From: Elymus sibiricus
Lineage: Eukaryota; Streptophyta; Magnoliopsida; Poales; Poaceae
Direction: 5' to 3'
Assembly: GCA_039707655.1 (NCBI GenBank)
Contig: CM077675.1
Span: 415,833,162 to 415,897,161 of the forward strand
DNA: 64,000 bases
Part shown: piece by piece, positions 13,101 through 23,600 of the stretch
Position numbering within the stretch: the stretch's first letter is position 1
Layout: the number at the start of each line of letters is the position of its first letter
The notes under the pieces: model-generated
Databases searched by the model: none
What the model saw: only the letters and a program-made list of their open reading frames with translations
Told to the model about the DNA's origin: nothing
Translations under genes and position numbers: made by a program

Positions 13101-15601
13101 AGGAGGCAGGGAGTAAGACGAGAGACCGTCTAGGAATATTTGGGAAGTGGTCGTATTTAAGGGTACTGTCAGGGTTTGATTTTGAGGTAGCAAAACAGGA
13201 AGACTGGCTGTTGGGGTGGTGGTGGAGGCTGCTAAGAGAAACATGGTCAACCATGGAGGAAGTAGCTTTTGTGCTTGATGAAGGCAGCATTTCATTGCTA
13301 ACTGAATGCTTCAGTGTTTGTCCTTCTGCCAATACTTCATTTCCTGCAATAACAACAGAAGATGAATGAGGTATAAACTTTGCTTAAGTAATATGCTTGC
13401 TCTCTTGACAACAAGCATAGCACTGTCAGGTATAACTAAAAGCTCAGGCATTCATAATGATAATATTAGAACTCTAGGTTATCTCTCTACTTTTTCACAT
13501 GGAGCTCACCCAGGATGGAGCATATGACAAGGGTGTACAGATCTCCCTTTATTATTCTAAAAGTGACTCCTACTGCAGCAACCTAATTAAGCCACGTTAC
13601 CCCTAGAATTACAGTCAGTAAATTAATTAATATTCATGCATTGTATGTGGTGCAAACAATGAATGTAAGGACTGTTGCTAAACAATTGGACGGTTGGTGC
13701 CTGAAAGGCTATGTTTGAACGGAAACATTCTGTCCTTTGAAAACAACATTTCATTCATATATAAATTAAAAAGCGTCATGCATATATATAGAAGTAGAAG
13801 ATGTGTCATGCATATAAAGAGCGGCGTGCACTGTGCTCGGCACAGATCTGTGCAGTAAATCAATACTCGATGGACAATTTAGGTATGGAGGCACATATAT
13901 CAAATGGACTAGTTCAATGCTTAAATGAAATATATACTGAACGGCTCTGGAAGGTTCCCGTCTGCATCTTGTCTTACATAGCATGCAATGCTACCGACAT
14001 CACATCAACATCAAGATATGTCAACATTACTCCCGAATAACATCAAAATCTGCCCCAAGAATTTAATTCTCTTTTGGTAAACCTGGAGGAGTTGCTTGAG
14101 ACTGGTACTCAACTGCTCATTGAAAATTATGTTTCGAAGTGTTAGAAGAAAGGTTCATGCACCATTGGGAAAATACAGTAAAACCTCTTTTCAGAAACAA
14201 ATCATCTTTGAACTATTACAGACATGCATGCTAAAGAGAATACATGAGGCAAGAAATTACTAAGACTATTCATAAACATACTTGGTTACTTAATTGTAAA
14301 TACGCCCGCAGCAACATGCGGGCACGGCCCTAGTGTACAGCTATTATAATAGACAAGAAACAGCAATCAAGTAGTTACAATACACATGTATGCAGTATGC
14401 TGACAATTGCAGCAAAGTTTCTTAAATATGAAATGATAAATCCCGAACGTTCGGATTTTAAGCATGGCAATCCGAACGTTTTTCATGGCAACTTTAGTTC
14501 ACACGAGGTTGGCAAACATGGCAATTTTCTGACAAAAAACGAACTGGGGCAAAGTTGCCATGTTTTAACAACTAAAGCTGCCACCTCGCGTCAACTAAAG
14601 TTGCCATGAAAAAACGTTCAAGATGACATGCTTAAAATCCGAACATTCGGGATTTATCGGGGTCCTAAATATATGGATTTCACTATACAGCCTGCTAACC
14701 TACTCTCCCTCCACCATTGGCCCTCCAAAAACCGAGTGGGCAATCACCACCAGCCTACTCTAAGTCCATATGTCCAACAAGCTGACAGGCAGCAATTCAA
14801 CAATAGAACTGCCCATCTGCCTGGGCCATCGGCAACTTCGAACCACCAAAGTGGCGATTGGCATCTGTGACCTCATACTGCTCAAGCAGGATGTGAATGC
14901 AAGTTGGATGCAGGCGGTCACCACAGCCAGTCGTCAACCAGCAAGTAGGGAGAGCCTTCTCTTGGCTCGTCGCTTTGTTGTCTCGCTTCAATATTAGACA
15001 TTACTACTAACTGTGAATTGTTACATTACTATCGTACACTTATTTTGGGACGGAGGGAGTACTAATTTGAACTAAAACCACGAACACTTATTTTGGGATG
15101 GAGGGAGTACTACTCTTGGTCCCTAGATCCATGAATGAGTTATGTGTTTCTGACAAAGACTCAAAATATGGAGAGGAAATCTGACAGTTTGAAAGCTCAT
15201 TTCTTATAAATTGAACCAGAATCACTGGCCATCTAGTAAGCATTCCTTCACGTCCATGGAATGAAGCTGACTCACAGACTCAGTATCATAGTTTCAGTCG
15301 AACCAGCAGTATCAATTTCACATGTAAATTGAACAGAAAGGAAGGGAGCAGCCCGTTTCCTTGTACAGCACCCAAAGAAGGAAATAGAGCGGCGTAGCCA
15401 CGGCGCACGGACCTCACCTTCCAGATCACCGGCGGCGGCGGCGGACGGTGGAGGCACAACCCTGCGGCTGCACTTGGCCCTGCGGCTGCGGAAGGCGGAG
15501 GTAGAGGTCAGGGACGAGGAGGGGACGGGGCGGCGGTGGGAGCTAGGGTCGTGGTCTCGGCGGTGGAGAGCGAGGCCTAGGGACGTGGCGGTGGCGGCCA
15601 T
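10128..15601 (-). CDS. CYP26-2: Chloroplast (thylakoid-lumen) cyclophilin-like protein, CYP26-2 type, three exons
   Basis: Three exons on the minus strand give an open frame of 405 codons: 15418-15601 (ATG at 15601-15599), 12522-13343 and 10128-10339 (stop TGA at 10130-10128). Both introns are phase 1 with good sites: donors GGAAG|GTGAGG and ACAAG|GTGAGT, acceptors TTGCAG|GA and ATGTAG|GA. The N-terminus is Ser/Arg-rich like a transit peptide. Near residues 120-150 a twin-arginine segment, IPRRSLVLLPASSLLLSASS, ends in an SFA cleavage-like site, suggesting import into the thylakoid lumen. The cyclophilin fold follows, with FGLYGRLLPITTANFKTTC, GTLVHKVLQGQFF, ELDGQNIVFGTVLQGMDV and a conserved tail ending KPSLSPPSLP. 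Canonical catalytic residues are replaced: the Arg of the HRxxPxF motif is Lys, and the Trp and His before VVFG are Glu and Asn. Isomerase activity is therefore doubtful. It is the one intact host gene here. Confidence 0.9.
10453..10542. mobile_element. Stowaway-type MITE in intron 2
   Basis: Ends CCCCCTCCAACCCAAATTAA and TTAATTTGGATCGGAGGAGG are inverted repeats, flanked by TA on both sides. The length of about 90 bp fits Stowaway (Tc1/Mariner) MITEs. Confidence 0.85.
10779..10871. mobile_element. Second Stowaway-type MITE in intron 2
   Basis: Starts CTCCCCCCGATCCAAAAATA and ends with TTTTTGGATCGGAAGGAG, flanked by TA duplications. About 93 bp, with an AT-rich centre. Confidence 0.85.
11182..11985 (-). 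pseudogene. 3' end of a LINE ORF2 (reverse-transcriptase zinc-binding region) in intron 2
   Basis: On the minus strand several frames carry pieces of the C-terminal region of a plant LINE ORF2. Near 11900-11975 are QYTSKTLYDALFHG then LNWKSSLP-like residues. Further down comes a degraded Cys/Trp region, and near 11440-11500 is WHGCIWKHRNTITFDNARLS, the typical last motif (IWKHRN). Frames change repeatedly, so it is dead. It is 5'-truncated, as LINEs usually are, and lies in the same orientation as the host gene. Confidence 0.6.
13492..14333 (+). mobile_element. Helitron-like non-autonomous element in intron 1
   Basis: The 3' end has the Helitron signature: a hairpin (GCCCGCA, loop GCAACA, TGCGGGC) about 6 nt before a terminal CTAG, followed by a host T at 14334. 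The 5' end is placed at TCTCTCTACT after a host A at 13491, giving the usual A/T insertion. It has no coding sequence. The 3' end is well supported; the 5' end is a guess. Confidence 0.5.
14435..14658. mobile_element. Foldback MITE in intron 1
   Basis: Long inverted repeats cover almost the whole unit. The left side GATAAATCCCGAACGTTCGG mirrors the right side CCGAACATTCGGGATTTATC. Inner segments also pair (TCATGGCAACTTTAGTT with AACTAAAGTTGCCATGA). The superfamily is unclear (possibly Mutator-like) because no clean TSD is seen. Confidence 0.65.
15030..15110. mobile_element. Two tandem Stowaway 3' ends, intron 1
   Basis: The phrase CACTTATTTTGGGACGGAGG then GAGTA is repeated about 48 bp later (CACTTATTTTGGGATGGAGG then GAGTA). 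This is the standard Stowaway 3' terminus. The matching 5' ends are missing, so these are truncated copies. Confidence 0.65.
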
Positions 15602-15875
15602 GGTGACGGTGGGAGGACCTGTGGCCTGTGGCCGGCGCTGGCCGGAAAGGATAAAGGAAATTTTATTCGGGAAAAAAATTCTATTGAGCGAGCATCGGTT
15701 CGCGAGACGTCTTCCGGCGCGACGCTTTCCTGGTCGTTCGATCAACCGAGTTAAATTCATAAAACCATCGCAATACAGGCACCATTAATTTTTTTTAAAA
15801 ACATCACAACACATTTGGGTGTCATTTTGCACAGAACGCAATGCATGATAGTGGCAAAAGACACTGACATTTCTT

Positions 15876-15899
15876 GACGTGGCAAACCGTCCACGTGGC
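15876..15899 (-). promoter_or_regulatory. ACGT/G-box cluster upstream of the cyclophilin gene
   Basis: GACGTGGC (15876-15883) and CCACGTGGC (15891-15899) lie about 275-300 bp upstream of the start codon. G-boxes of this form bind bZIP/bHLH factors and are common in light-responsive genes, which suits a chloroplast protein. Inference from motif and position only. Confidence 0.4.
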
Positions 15900-16069
15900 G
15901 AAAGAAAAGACGGCGTGAGGCAAACGATAGTTACTAGTTTGGTCGGAGGCGCCCTTTTGGGTTGACCCATACCGGGCATTCATTCTCCCCCATGGTCACC
16001 CCCTCGCACGCGTTCTTCTGTTGTTGCCCCCCTTTAAGCCGTTTAGCCGTCGGTGCTATGATATCCTGA

Positions 16070-16560
16070 AACGACGGCGAGAGAAGTGCAGACTCCATAT
16101 AGGTGTCGGATTCAAATGTAAGCACCTTCTCTCCTCTGTCTCGTAGGCTATGATTAGGATTAGGGTTCTTGTCAATTTGAGGAATTTGTCGATTTGGAGC
16201 TCATTTTGTACCCAATCTAGTCGATTTGACTTGTGGCCCATTTGTTTTGACTGGATTCAGGCCCCTCTTCAACTTTGTGGGCATTGTAGAGTAAGAGGAG
16301 GTTCCCGTCTTGTGCTACCACAAGAAAATTTTGAAAAAACTTGTGGCATTCAAAGGAAGCCTCACTAGAAGGAGGTTTTATGATTGTGCCGAGAATGTAA
16401 GCCACATGTCTGGTCTTTCTCTCTCTGTCCATGCTCTCTTTTTCATGTATGTCAATGTGATGGATGTGATATGCTTCACTACTGCAGGAATGCGTACCAA
16501 TGGTGGGTGCCAAAAGCCCAGCAATGACGAACGAGGCTCTCAGGGGCATCCGCCATTGGT
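16070..16560 (+). pseudogene. Possible GRF-type zinc-finger gene fragment
   Basis: Exon-like pieces are separated by intron-like sequence. One ends ...GTCGGATTCAAAT|GTAAGC near 16119. A second runs from GATTCAG|GCCCCTCTTC near 16260 to GCCGAGAAT|GTAAGC near 16396. A third starts after ACTGCAG|GAATGC near 16489. The second contains QLCGHCRVRGGSRLV in one frame and RRRFYDCAEN in another, recalling the Cys and GRxFYxC pattern of GRF zinc fingers, with a Trp-Trp pair (YQWWVP) in the next exon frame. The frame is not continuous, so it is a pseudogene or a misreading. Confidence 0.25.
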
Positions 16561-17001
16561 CTCTGTCACTAGTAACATAGCATCAGTGACGAGTGCGCGA
16601 CCACCACTAGTAGTAAATCTGTAGTGGCGGGTGGATCTAGCTGCCCGTCACTGGGAATGTTTGTTACACTGGCGGGCATTGCCCGACATTGGGCGGCATT
16701 TTTAGTTGCCCGCCACTAGTACAATACCAAGCATTAAAAACAGTTGTCGTAGTTGCATGCATTACAATAGATGTATGTCAGATTAGCAACAACACATTTT
16801 GCCATAATAATAATCCAAATGCATTGCAATAGATGTATGCATGACAGTACAATTCACATAACAGCATCACAACTAAGTACACATAGTCTTAGTGAAGCCT
16901 CCGATATGTTGCATGTTACATACATATACAACCTTATGATAGCAACAACACCGTAATGACAATGAACTAGACAAATATTATCAAATTCTTTAGTCATCCA
17001 C

Positions 17002-17208
17002 TCATCCAGACGTTCTTGCATACTTCATGGTTGATTTTCTTTGTGAGGAGAAAGTTGGAGTAGCGATCCTCGGCTCCTTTTTTAGTCTTGTATTCTTTAT
17101 AGCAGTTGTTCTCGTAACCGTCCACTTGTTAATTTCATTTCCTCCATGAATCATACTCCTGGATTCTTCCCATAGTACCCAGTTACATATAGCAAAGTCA
17201 TATAGCAA
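17002..17208 (-). CDS. Short ORF of CACTA-like DNA, function unknown
   Basis: A 68-residue frame including ICNWVLWEESRSMIHGGNEI, then WTVTRTTAIKNTRLKKEPRI and a basic tail. It is possibly the last exon of a transposon gene running on the minus strand, with the ORFs at 17412-17624 and 17752-17925 upstream. I do not recognise the family. The methionine start is arbitrary if it is an internal exon. Confidence 0.25.
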   Translation of the reverse strand: MLYDFAICNWVLWEESRSMIHGGNEINKWTVTRTTAIKNTRLKKEPRIATPTFSSQRKSTMKYARTSG

Positions 17209-17411
17209 TCTTCATAGCAACATAGAAAATACGTTCACAAGCATCGATAATACGGATCACATAAAGAAAGTGCACAAATAGTTCACAATGAAAAGTTCAG
17301 CTTCGTCATAGCAACATGAAAATAAGTTCACACACATCGATCATATAGATCACATAAAGCCAGTGCACAAGTAGTTCACAAGAAAAAGTTTAGCTCCGTC
17401 ATGAGCTCTCC

Positions 17412-17624
17412 TCACCTCATCTTCGTGATCTCGGCTAGGGCGGTCCTTGCAGCTTTGGTGGATGCTCGAGCACTCTCGGCGGCCGCTCCCGCTCTCTCGG
17501 AAGGGCTCTCGGCGTATGCTTGAGCATTCTCTACATAGGAGAGCACGATCTCTATGTACTTAGCCACTCTCGCGACGGAGTCTACGGCTGTAGGAGTCCT
17601 AACAAGGCGTCTCGGTTTCTCCAT
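17412..17624 (-). CDS. Short Ala-rich helical ORF, function unknown
   Basis: A 70-residue protein starting MEKPRRLVRTPTAVDSVARV, then an Ala/Glu/Ser-rich stretch (AESPSERAGAAAESARASTK) that looks helical or coiled-coil. It lies in the CACTA-like DNA on the same strand as its neighbours. No enzyme motif. It could be a real small transposon-encoded protein or an exon of a longer gene. Confidence 0.3.
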   Translation of the reverse strand: MEKPRRLVRTPTAVDSVARVAKYIEIVLSYVENAQAYAESPSERAGAAAESARASTKAARTALAEITKMR

Positions 17625-17751
17625 TTAAATAGCGTTAATAAAACTTGACATCTAGATAAAACACATTTTTCATGAAAGTAGCTATATGAGCACACACAAA
17701 ATTCAGGATTCCTACCACACTGGAGTTTTTCTACCACAAAACACGATAAAA

Positions 17752-17925
17752 CTATCTACGACGACAGTCGATATCTTTCTTCGGGTGGACACTTCTCACT
17801 CTTAAGTGGTTGTACATATGTTGGACACTCCTTGACTGGTACTTCGACCATTGGTGATGGTCGTTCTTTACCCTCTCCTCCTGCTTTACCAAGGTCTCAG
17901 AGGAATAGGGGAACAGTCGGTTCAT
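17752..17925 (-). CDS. 57-residue ORF encoded by a tandemly repeated module
   Basis: It starts MNRLFPYSSETLVKQEERVK and contains HHQWSKYQSRSVQHMYNHLR; the end is basic. The charged composition and regular spacing look like real protein. Homologous but degraded copies of the same module lie immediately upstream on the minus strand at 17931-18090 and again across the LTR insertion (18101-18136 plus 28671-28790). A coding exon therefore seems to have been duplicated in tandem. Family not recognised. Confidence 0.35.
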   Translation of the reverse strand: MNRLFPYSSETLVKQEERVKNDHHQWSKYQSRSVQHMYNHLRVRSVHPKKDIDCRRR

Positions 17926-18136
17926 CTTTCAAGTGGTTGTATATATGATCTACACTCACTCACTCACTGTTATTTCGATCGTCGGTGATGAACGCCATTC
18001 TGTCTCCTCTTGCTTTACCAAGTCTCAGAGCAGGAGGAGAGAAAGGACGACCCTTAAGACAACAACATGTGTCCTCCTCTCAAAACATCTATCATCTCTC
18101 AAGTGGTTGTATATATCATGTACACTCACTCACTGT
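17755..18136 (-). repeat. Tandem repeats of about 130-170 bp, continuing at 28671-28790
   Basis: The anchor AAGTGGTTGTAYATAT occurs near 17803, 17931 and 18101. Each is linked to a segment like TCGGTGATGGTCGT and CTTTACCAAGGTCTCAG. The third unit is cut by the LTR at 18137, and its second half is found at 28671, which confirms the insertion. Confidence 0.7.
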
Positions 18137-18420
18137 TGATACGTCTCCAATGTATCTATAATTTTTGATTGTTCCATGCTATTATATTATCAATCTAGGA
18201 TACTTTATACGCAATTATATCTTATTTTATATCATTTTTGGGAACCAGCCTATTAACCCAGTGCCAAGTGCCAGTTGCTATTTTTTGCCTGTTTTTTGGT
18301 TTTCCAGGAAATCTGTACCCAACAAAGTCCAAACGCTACGAAATTTTTGACGATTTTTTTATGGACAAAAGAGACCGAGGAAGCTTCGTGAGGAGACCAG
18401 AAGCGAGACGAGGAGACGAC

Positions 18421-20614
18421 TGATGGGGAACGTTGCATGGGAAACAAAATTTTCCTACGCACACACAAGATCTATCCATGGTGATGAGCATCTACGAGAG
18501 GGGAGATCGGATCTACATACCCTTGTAGATCGCTAAGAGGGAAGCGTTAAGAAACGCGGTTGATGTAGTCGAACGTCTTCGTGATCCAAATCGCAATCCA
18601 TCCCGCGATCCAATCACGATCCGTCCCGATCGAGCGCCGAACAGACGACACCTCCGCGTTCAGCACACGTACAGCTCGATGACGTCTTCGCCTCCTCGAT
18701 CCAGCGAGCGAGGTCGGAGTAGTAGATGAGTTCTCCGGCAACACGACGGCGTGGTGGCAGTGGTGGTGGTGCTATCTCGGCAGGGCTGCGCCTAGCGCTA
18801 CCGAAACCGCAAATTTTGTATTGTTGAGTTATGTATGTTGGTGACCGAAGGTTGTTCGGAGTCCCAGATGAGATCCCGGACGTCACGAGGAGTTCTGGAA
18901 TGGTCCGGAGGTAAAGATTTATATATGGGAAGTCATATTTTGGCTACCGGAAAAGTTTTGGGTTTTTCCGGTATTGTACCAGGAAGCTTCTAGAAGGTTC
19001 CGGAAACTTCCGGAGGAGTCTGGAAGTGGACCAAGGGTTCCACCACATCCCAAGGGTTTGCATGGGCTGAGGGGAGGCGCCCTGGCCTTGTTGGGCCAGA
19101 CGCACAAGTCCCTCAAGGCCCATGTGGCTTGGGAGAGGTGGAAAGTCCACCTGTTTATGGAAAGGGAGGGAATTGGACTAGGAGTCCAACCCCTCCCCCT
19201 TGGCTGCGCCCTAGGGCTTGGAGGGGCTGATCTCCACGCCCCTCCACCTATATCTAGGGAGAGAGAGGGGCACCAAGGGCTTCGTGTGTGCTCTTGGGGC
19301 GCCCCCTCCCCTCTATATATAGGTGGAGGGGCGTGGAGATCAGCCCCTCCAAGCCTTAGGGCGCAACCAAGGGGGAGGGGTTGGACTCCTAGTCCAATTC
19401 CCTCCCTTTCCATAAACAGGTGGACTTTCCACCTCTCCCAAGCCACATGGGCCTTGAGGGACTTGTGCGCCTGGCCCAATAAGGCCAGGGCGCCTCCCCT
19501 CAGCCCATGCAAACCCTTGGGACGTGGTGGAACCCTTGGTCCACTTCCGAACTCCTCCGGAAGTTTCCGGAACCTTCTAGAAGCTTCCCGGTACAATACC
19601 GGAAAAACCCAAAACTTTTCCGGTAGCCAAAATATGACTTCCCATATATAAATCTTTACCTTCGGACCATTCCAGAACTCCTCGTGACGTCCGGGGTCTC
19701 ATCCGGGACTCCGAACAACCTTCAGTCACCAACATACATAACTCAACAATACAAAATCGTCACCGAACGTTAAGTGTGTAGAACCTACGGGTTCGAGAAC
19801 TATGTAGACATGACCGACACAACTCTACGGTCAATAACCAATAGCGGGACCTGGATGCCCATATTGGTAACTACATATTCTACGAAGATCTTTATCGGTT
19901 GAACTACGACAATCCCGTATGCAGTTCCCTTTGTCCATCGGTATGTTACTTGCCCGAGATTTGATCGTCGGTATCTCCATACCTAGTTCAATCTCATTAC
20001 TGGCAAGTCTCTTTACTCGTTCCGTAACACAATATCCTGTGACTAACTCCTTAGTCACATTGCTTGCAAGCTTCTTGTGATGCTGTGTTACTGAGTGGGC
20101 CCAGAGATACCTCTCCGTCATACGGAGTGACAAATCCCAGTCTTGATCCATGCCAACTCAACAGACACCCTCGGAGATACCTGTAGAGGACCTTTATAGT
20201 CACCCAGTTACGTTGTGACGTTTGATACACACAAGGCATTCCTCCGGTGTTCGGGAGTTGCATGATCTCATGGTCGTAGGAACATATACTTGACATGGAT
20301 AAAGCAGTAGCAACAAACTGACACGATCAACTGTTATGCTTACGGTTGGGTCTTGTCCATCACATCATTATCCTAATGATGTGATCCCGTTATCAGATGA
20401 CAACTCATTGTCTATGGTCAGGAAACCTTGACCATCTCTGATCAACGAGCTAGTCTAGTAGAGGCTTACTAGGGACACAGTGTTGTCTATGTATCCACAC
20501 ATGTATCTGAGTTTCCGATCAATACAATTCTAGCATGGATAATAAACGATTATCATGAACAAGGAAATATGATAATAACCATTTTATTATTGCCTCTAGG
20601 GCATATTTCCAACA
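18421..20614 (-). repeat. Angela 3' LTR, enlarged by an inverted duplication
   Basis: 2194 bp against 1784 bp for the partner LTR. Most of the difference is an inverted copy of 441 bp of the LTR placed head-to-head with its source (18813-19253 against 19317-19757). Elsewhere the two LTRs look closely similar by eye. Confidence 0.85.
18813..19757. repeat. Large palindrome: two 441-bp arms, 63-bp spacer
   Basis: The left arm 18813-19253 is the reverse complement of 19317-19757, with only scattered mismatches. The left arm replaces a 14-bp segment (GGAGGAGAAAACGA) present at the same place in the other LTR near 26010. The mirror-image ORFs on the two strands across this region are only a consequence of the palindrome. 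Confidence 0.9.
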
Positions 20615-23600
20615 GTCTCCCACTTGCACTAGAGTTAATAATCTAGCTCACATCGCCATGTGATTTACATTGTTATGAATCTAACACCCAATGAGTTCTG
20701 GGGTTCGATCAGATCCGTGTGTTCTTTGCAAATCTATATGTCATACTGTAGATGCTGCTACCACGCTCCACTTGGAGCTATTCCAAATGGCTGCTCCACT
20801 ATACGTATCTGGATTACTTACTAAGAGTCATCCGGATTGGTGTCGAAGCTTGCATCAACGTAACTATTTACGATGAACTCTTCATCACCTCCATAATCGA
20901 AGAAACATTTCCTTAGTCCTCTAGTTACTAAGGATAATTTTGACTGTTGTCCAGTGATCCACTCCTGGATCACTCTTGTACCCATTTGACAGACTCATGG
21001 CAAGGCACACACCAGGTGGGGTACACGGCATGGCATACTATACAGAGCCTATGGATAAGGCATAGGGGACGACCTTCGTCCTTTCTCTTTCTTCTGCCGT
21101 GGTCGAGCTTTGAGTCTTACTCAACTTCACACCTTACAAATCATTCAAAAACTCTTTCTTTGACTGATCCATTTTGAACTCTTTCAAAATATTGTCAAGG
21201 TATGTACTCATTGAAAGTCTTATTAGGCGTCTTGATCTATCTCTATAGATCTTGATGCCCAATATTTAAGTAGCTTTATCCAGGTCTTCCTTTGAAAAAC
21301 TCCTTTCAAACAACCCTTTATGCTTTCCAGAAATTCTACATTATTTCCGATCAATAATATGTCAACCACATATACCTATCAGAAATTCTATAGTGCTCCC
21401 ACTCACTTTATTGTAAATACAAGTTTCTTATAAACTTTGTATATACCCAAAAACTTTGATCTCCTTATCAAAGCGTATATTCCAACTCCGAGATGCTTGC
21501 CCCAGTCCATAGAAGGATCACTGGAGTTTGCACACTTTTTTAGCATCCTTAGGATCGACAAAACCTTGTGGTTGTATCACATACAACCTTTCCTCACGGA
21601 AACCGTTAAGGAAACTCTGTTTTGACATCCATCTGCCAGATTTCATAATCGAAAAATGCAGCAACTGCTAACATAATTCCAACAGACTTCAGCATCGCTA
21701 CGGGTGAGAGAGTCTCATCGTAGTCAACTCCTTGAACTTGTCGAAAACTACTTTGCGACAAGTCGAGCCTTATAAATGGTGACAATTACCATCACCGTCT
21801 GTCTTCTTCTTAAAGGTCCATTTGTACTTAACGATCTGTCGTTCATCGGGCAAGTCTACCAAAGTCCATACTTGGTTTTCATACATGGATCCTATCTCGG
21901 ATTTCACGGCTCATAGCCATTAGTTGGAATCCGGGCCCACCATCGCTTCTTCATAGCTCGCAGGTTCACTGTTGTCCAACAACATGACCTCTAAGACAGG
22001 ATTCCGCACCACTTAGGGGCGGTACGATTCCTTGTCGACCTACGAGGCTCAGTAGTAACTTGGTCTGAAGTTTCATGATCATCATCATTAGCTTCCTCTT
22101 CATTTGGTGTACGCACCACAGAAACATCTTCCTGCGTTGCGCTACTATCCAACTGAAGTGACGGTTCAATAACCTCATCAAGTTCTACCTTCCTCCCACT
22201 CAATTCTTTCGAGAGAAACTCTTTCTCGAGAAAGGACCCGTTTTTAGCAACAAACACTTTGCCCTTGGATCTGAGATAGAAGGTATACCCAACTATTTCC
22301 TTAGGGTATCCTATGAAGACGCATTTGTCCGCTTTGGGTTCGAGCTTATCAGGTTGAAGTCTTTTCACATAAGCATCGTATTCCCAAACTCTAAGAAACG
22401 ACAGCTTAGGTTTCTGCCAAACCATAATTCATACGGTGTCATCTTAACGGATTTAGATGGTGCCCTATTTAAAGTGAATGTAGTTGTCTCTAACGCATAA
22501 CCCCAAAACGATAATGGCAAATCGGCAAGAGACAACATAGAACGCACAATATCCAATAGAGTACGACTACGATATTCGGACACACCATTACACTATGGTG
22601 TTCCAGGTGGCATGTGTTGTGAAACAACTTCCACACTGTCTTAAATATATACCAAAACTCGTAACTCAGATGTTTACCTCCACGATCATATCATAGACAT
22701 TCAATCTTCTTGTCACGATGATCTTCAACTTCACTCTGAAATTTCTTGAACTTTTCAAAAGTTTCAGACTTGTGATTCATCAAGTAAACATACCAGTATC
22801 TACTCAAATCATCTGTGAAGGTAAGATAATAACGATATCCACCGCATGCTTCAATGCTCATTGGATATCATACATCAATATGTATTATTTCCAATAAGTC
22901 ACTTGCCCACTCCATCGAATCGGAAAACGGGGTCTTAGTCATCTTGCCCAAGAGGCATGGTTCGCATGTCTCAAGCGATTCAAAATCGAGTGAGTCCAAA
23001 GATCCATCAACATGGAGCTTCTTCATGCAATTTACACCAATATGACCTTAGCAGCAGCGCCACAAGTATGTGGTACTATCATTATCAACTTTGCATCTTT
23101 CGGCATCAATATTATGAACATGTGTATCACTACGATCGAGATTCAATAAACCATTCACATTGGATGCATGACCATTGAAGGTATTATTCATGTAAACAGA
23201 ACAACCATTATTCTCTGACTTAAATGAATAACCGTATTGCAATAAACACGATCTAATCATGTTCATGCTCAACGCAAAACACCGAATAACATTTATTTAG
23301 GTTCAACACTAATCCCGAAGGTAGAGGGAGCGTGTGATGGTGATCACATCAACCTTGGAAACACTTCCAACACACATCGTCACCTCACCCTTAGATAGTC
23401 TCCGTTTATCCCGTAGCTTTTACTTCGAGTTACCAATATCAGCAACTGAACCGGTATCTAATACCCAGGTGCTACTAGGAGTACTAGTACGGTACACATC
23501 AATAATATGTATATCAAATATACTTTTGTTGACGTTGCCAGCCTTCTTATCTGCCATGTATCTGGGGTAGTTCCGCTATCAGTGACCGTTCCCCTTATAA

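Noticed and set aside
14435..14658. Foldback MITE considered as a microRNA precursor
   Set aside because: Long near-complete palindromes are normal for MITEs. Without small-RNA data there is no reason to call a mature miRNA.
18919..19651. Mirror-image ORFs of 225 codons on both strands
   Set aside because: They are the same LTR sequence read through the two arms of the palindrome. Low-complexity translation, no domain, and the matching LTR region at 26026-26422 is equally non-coding.
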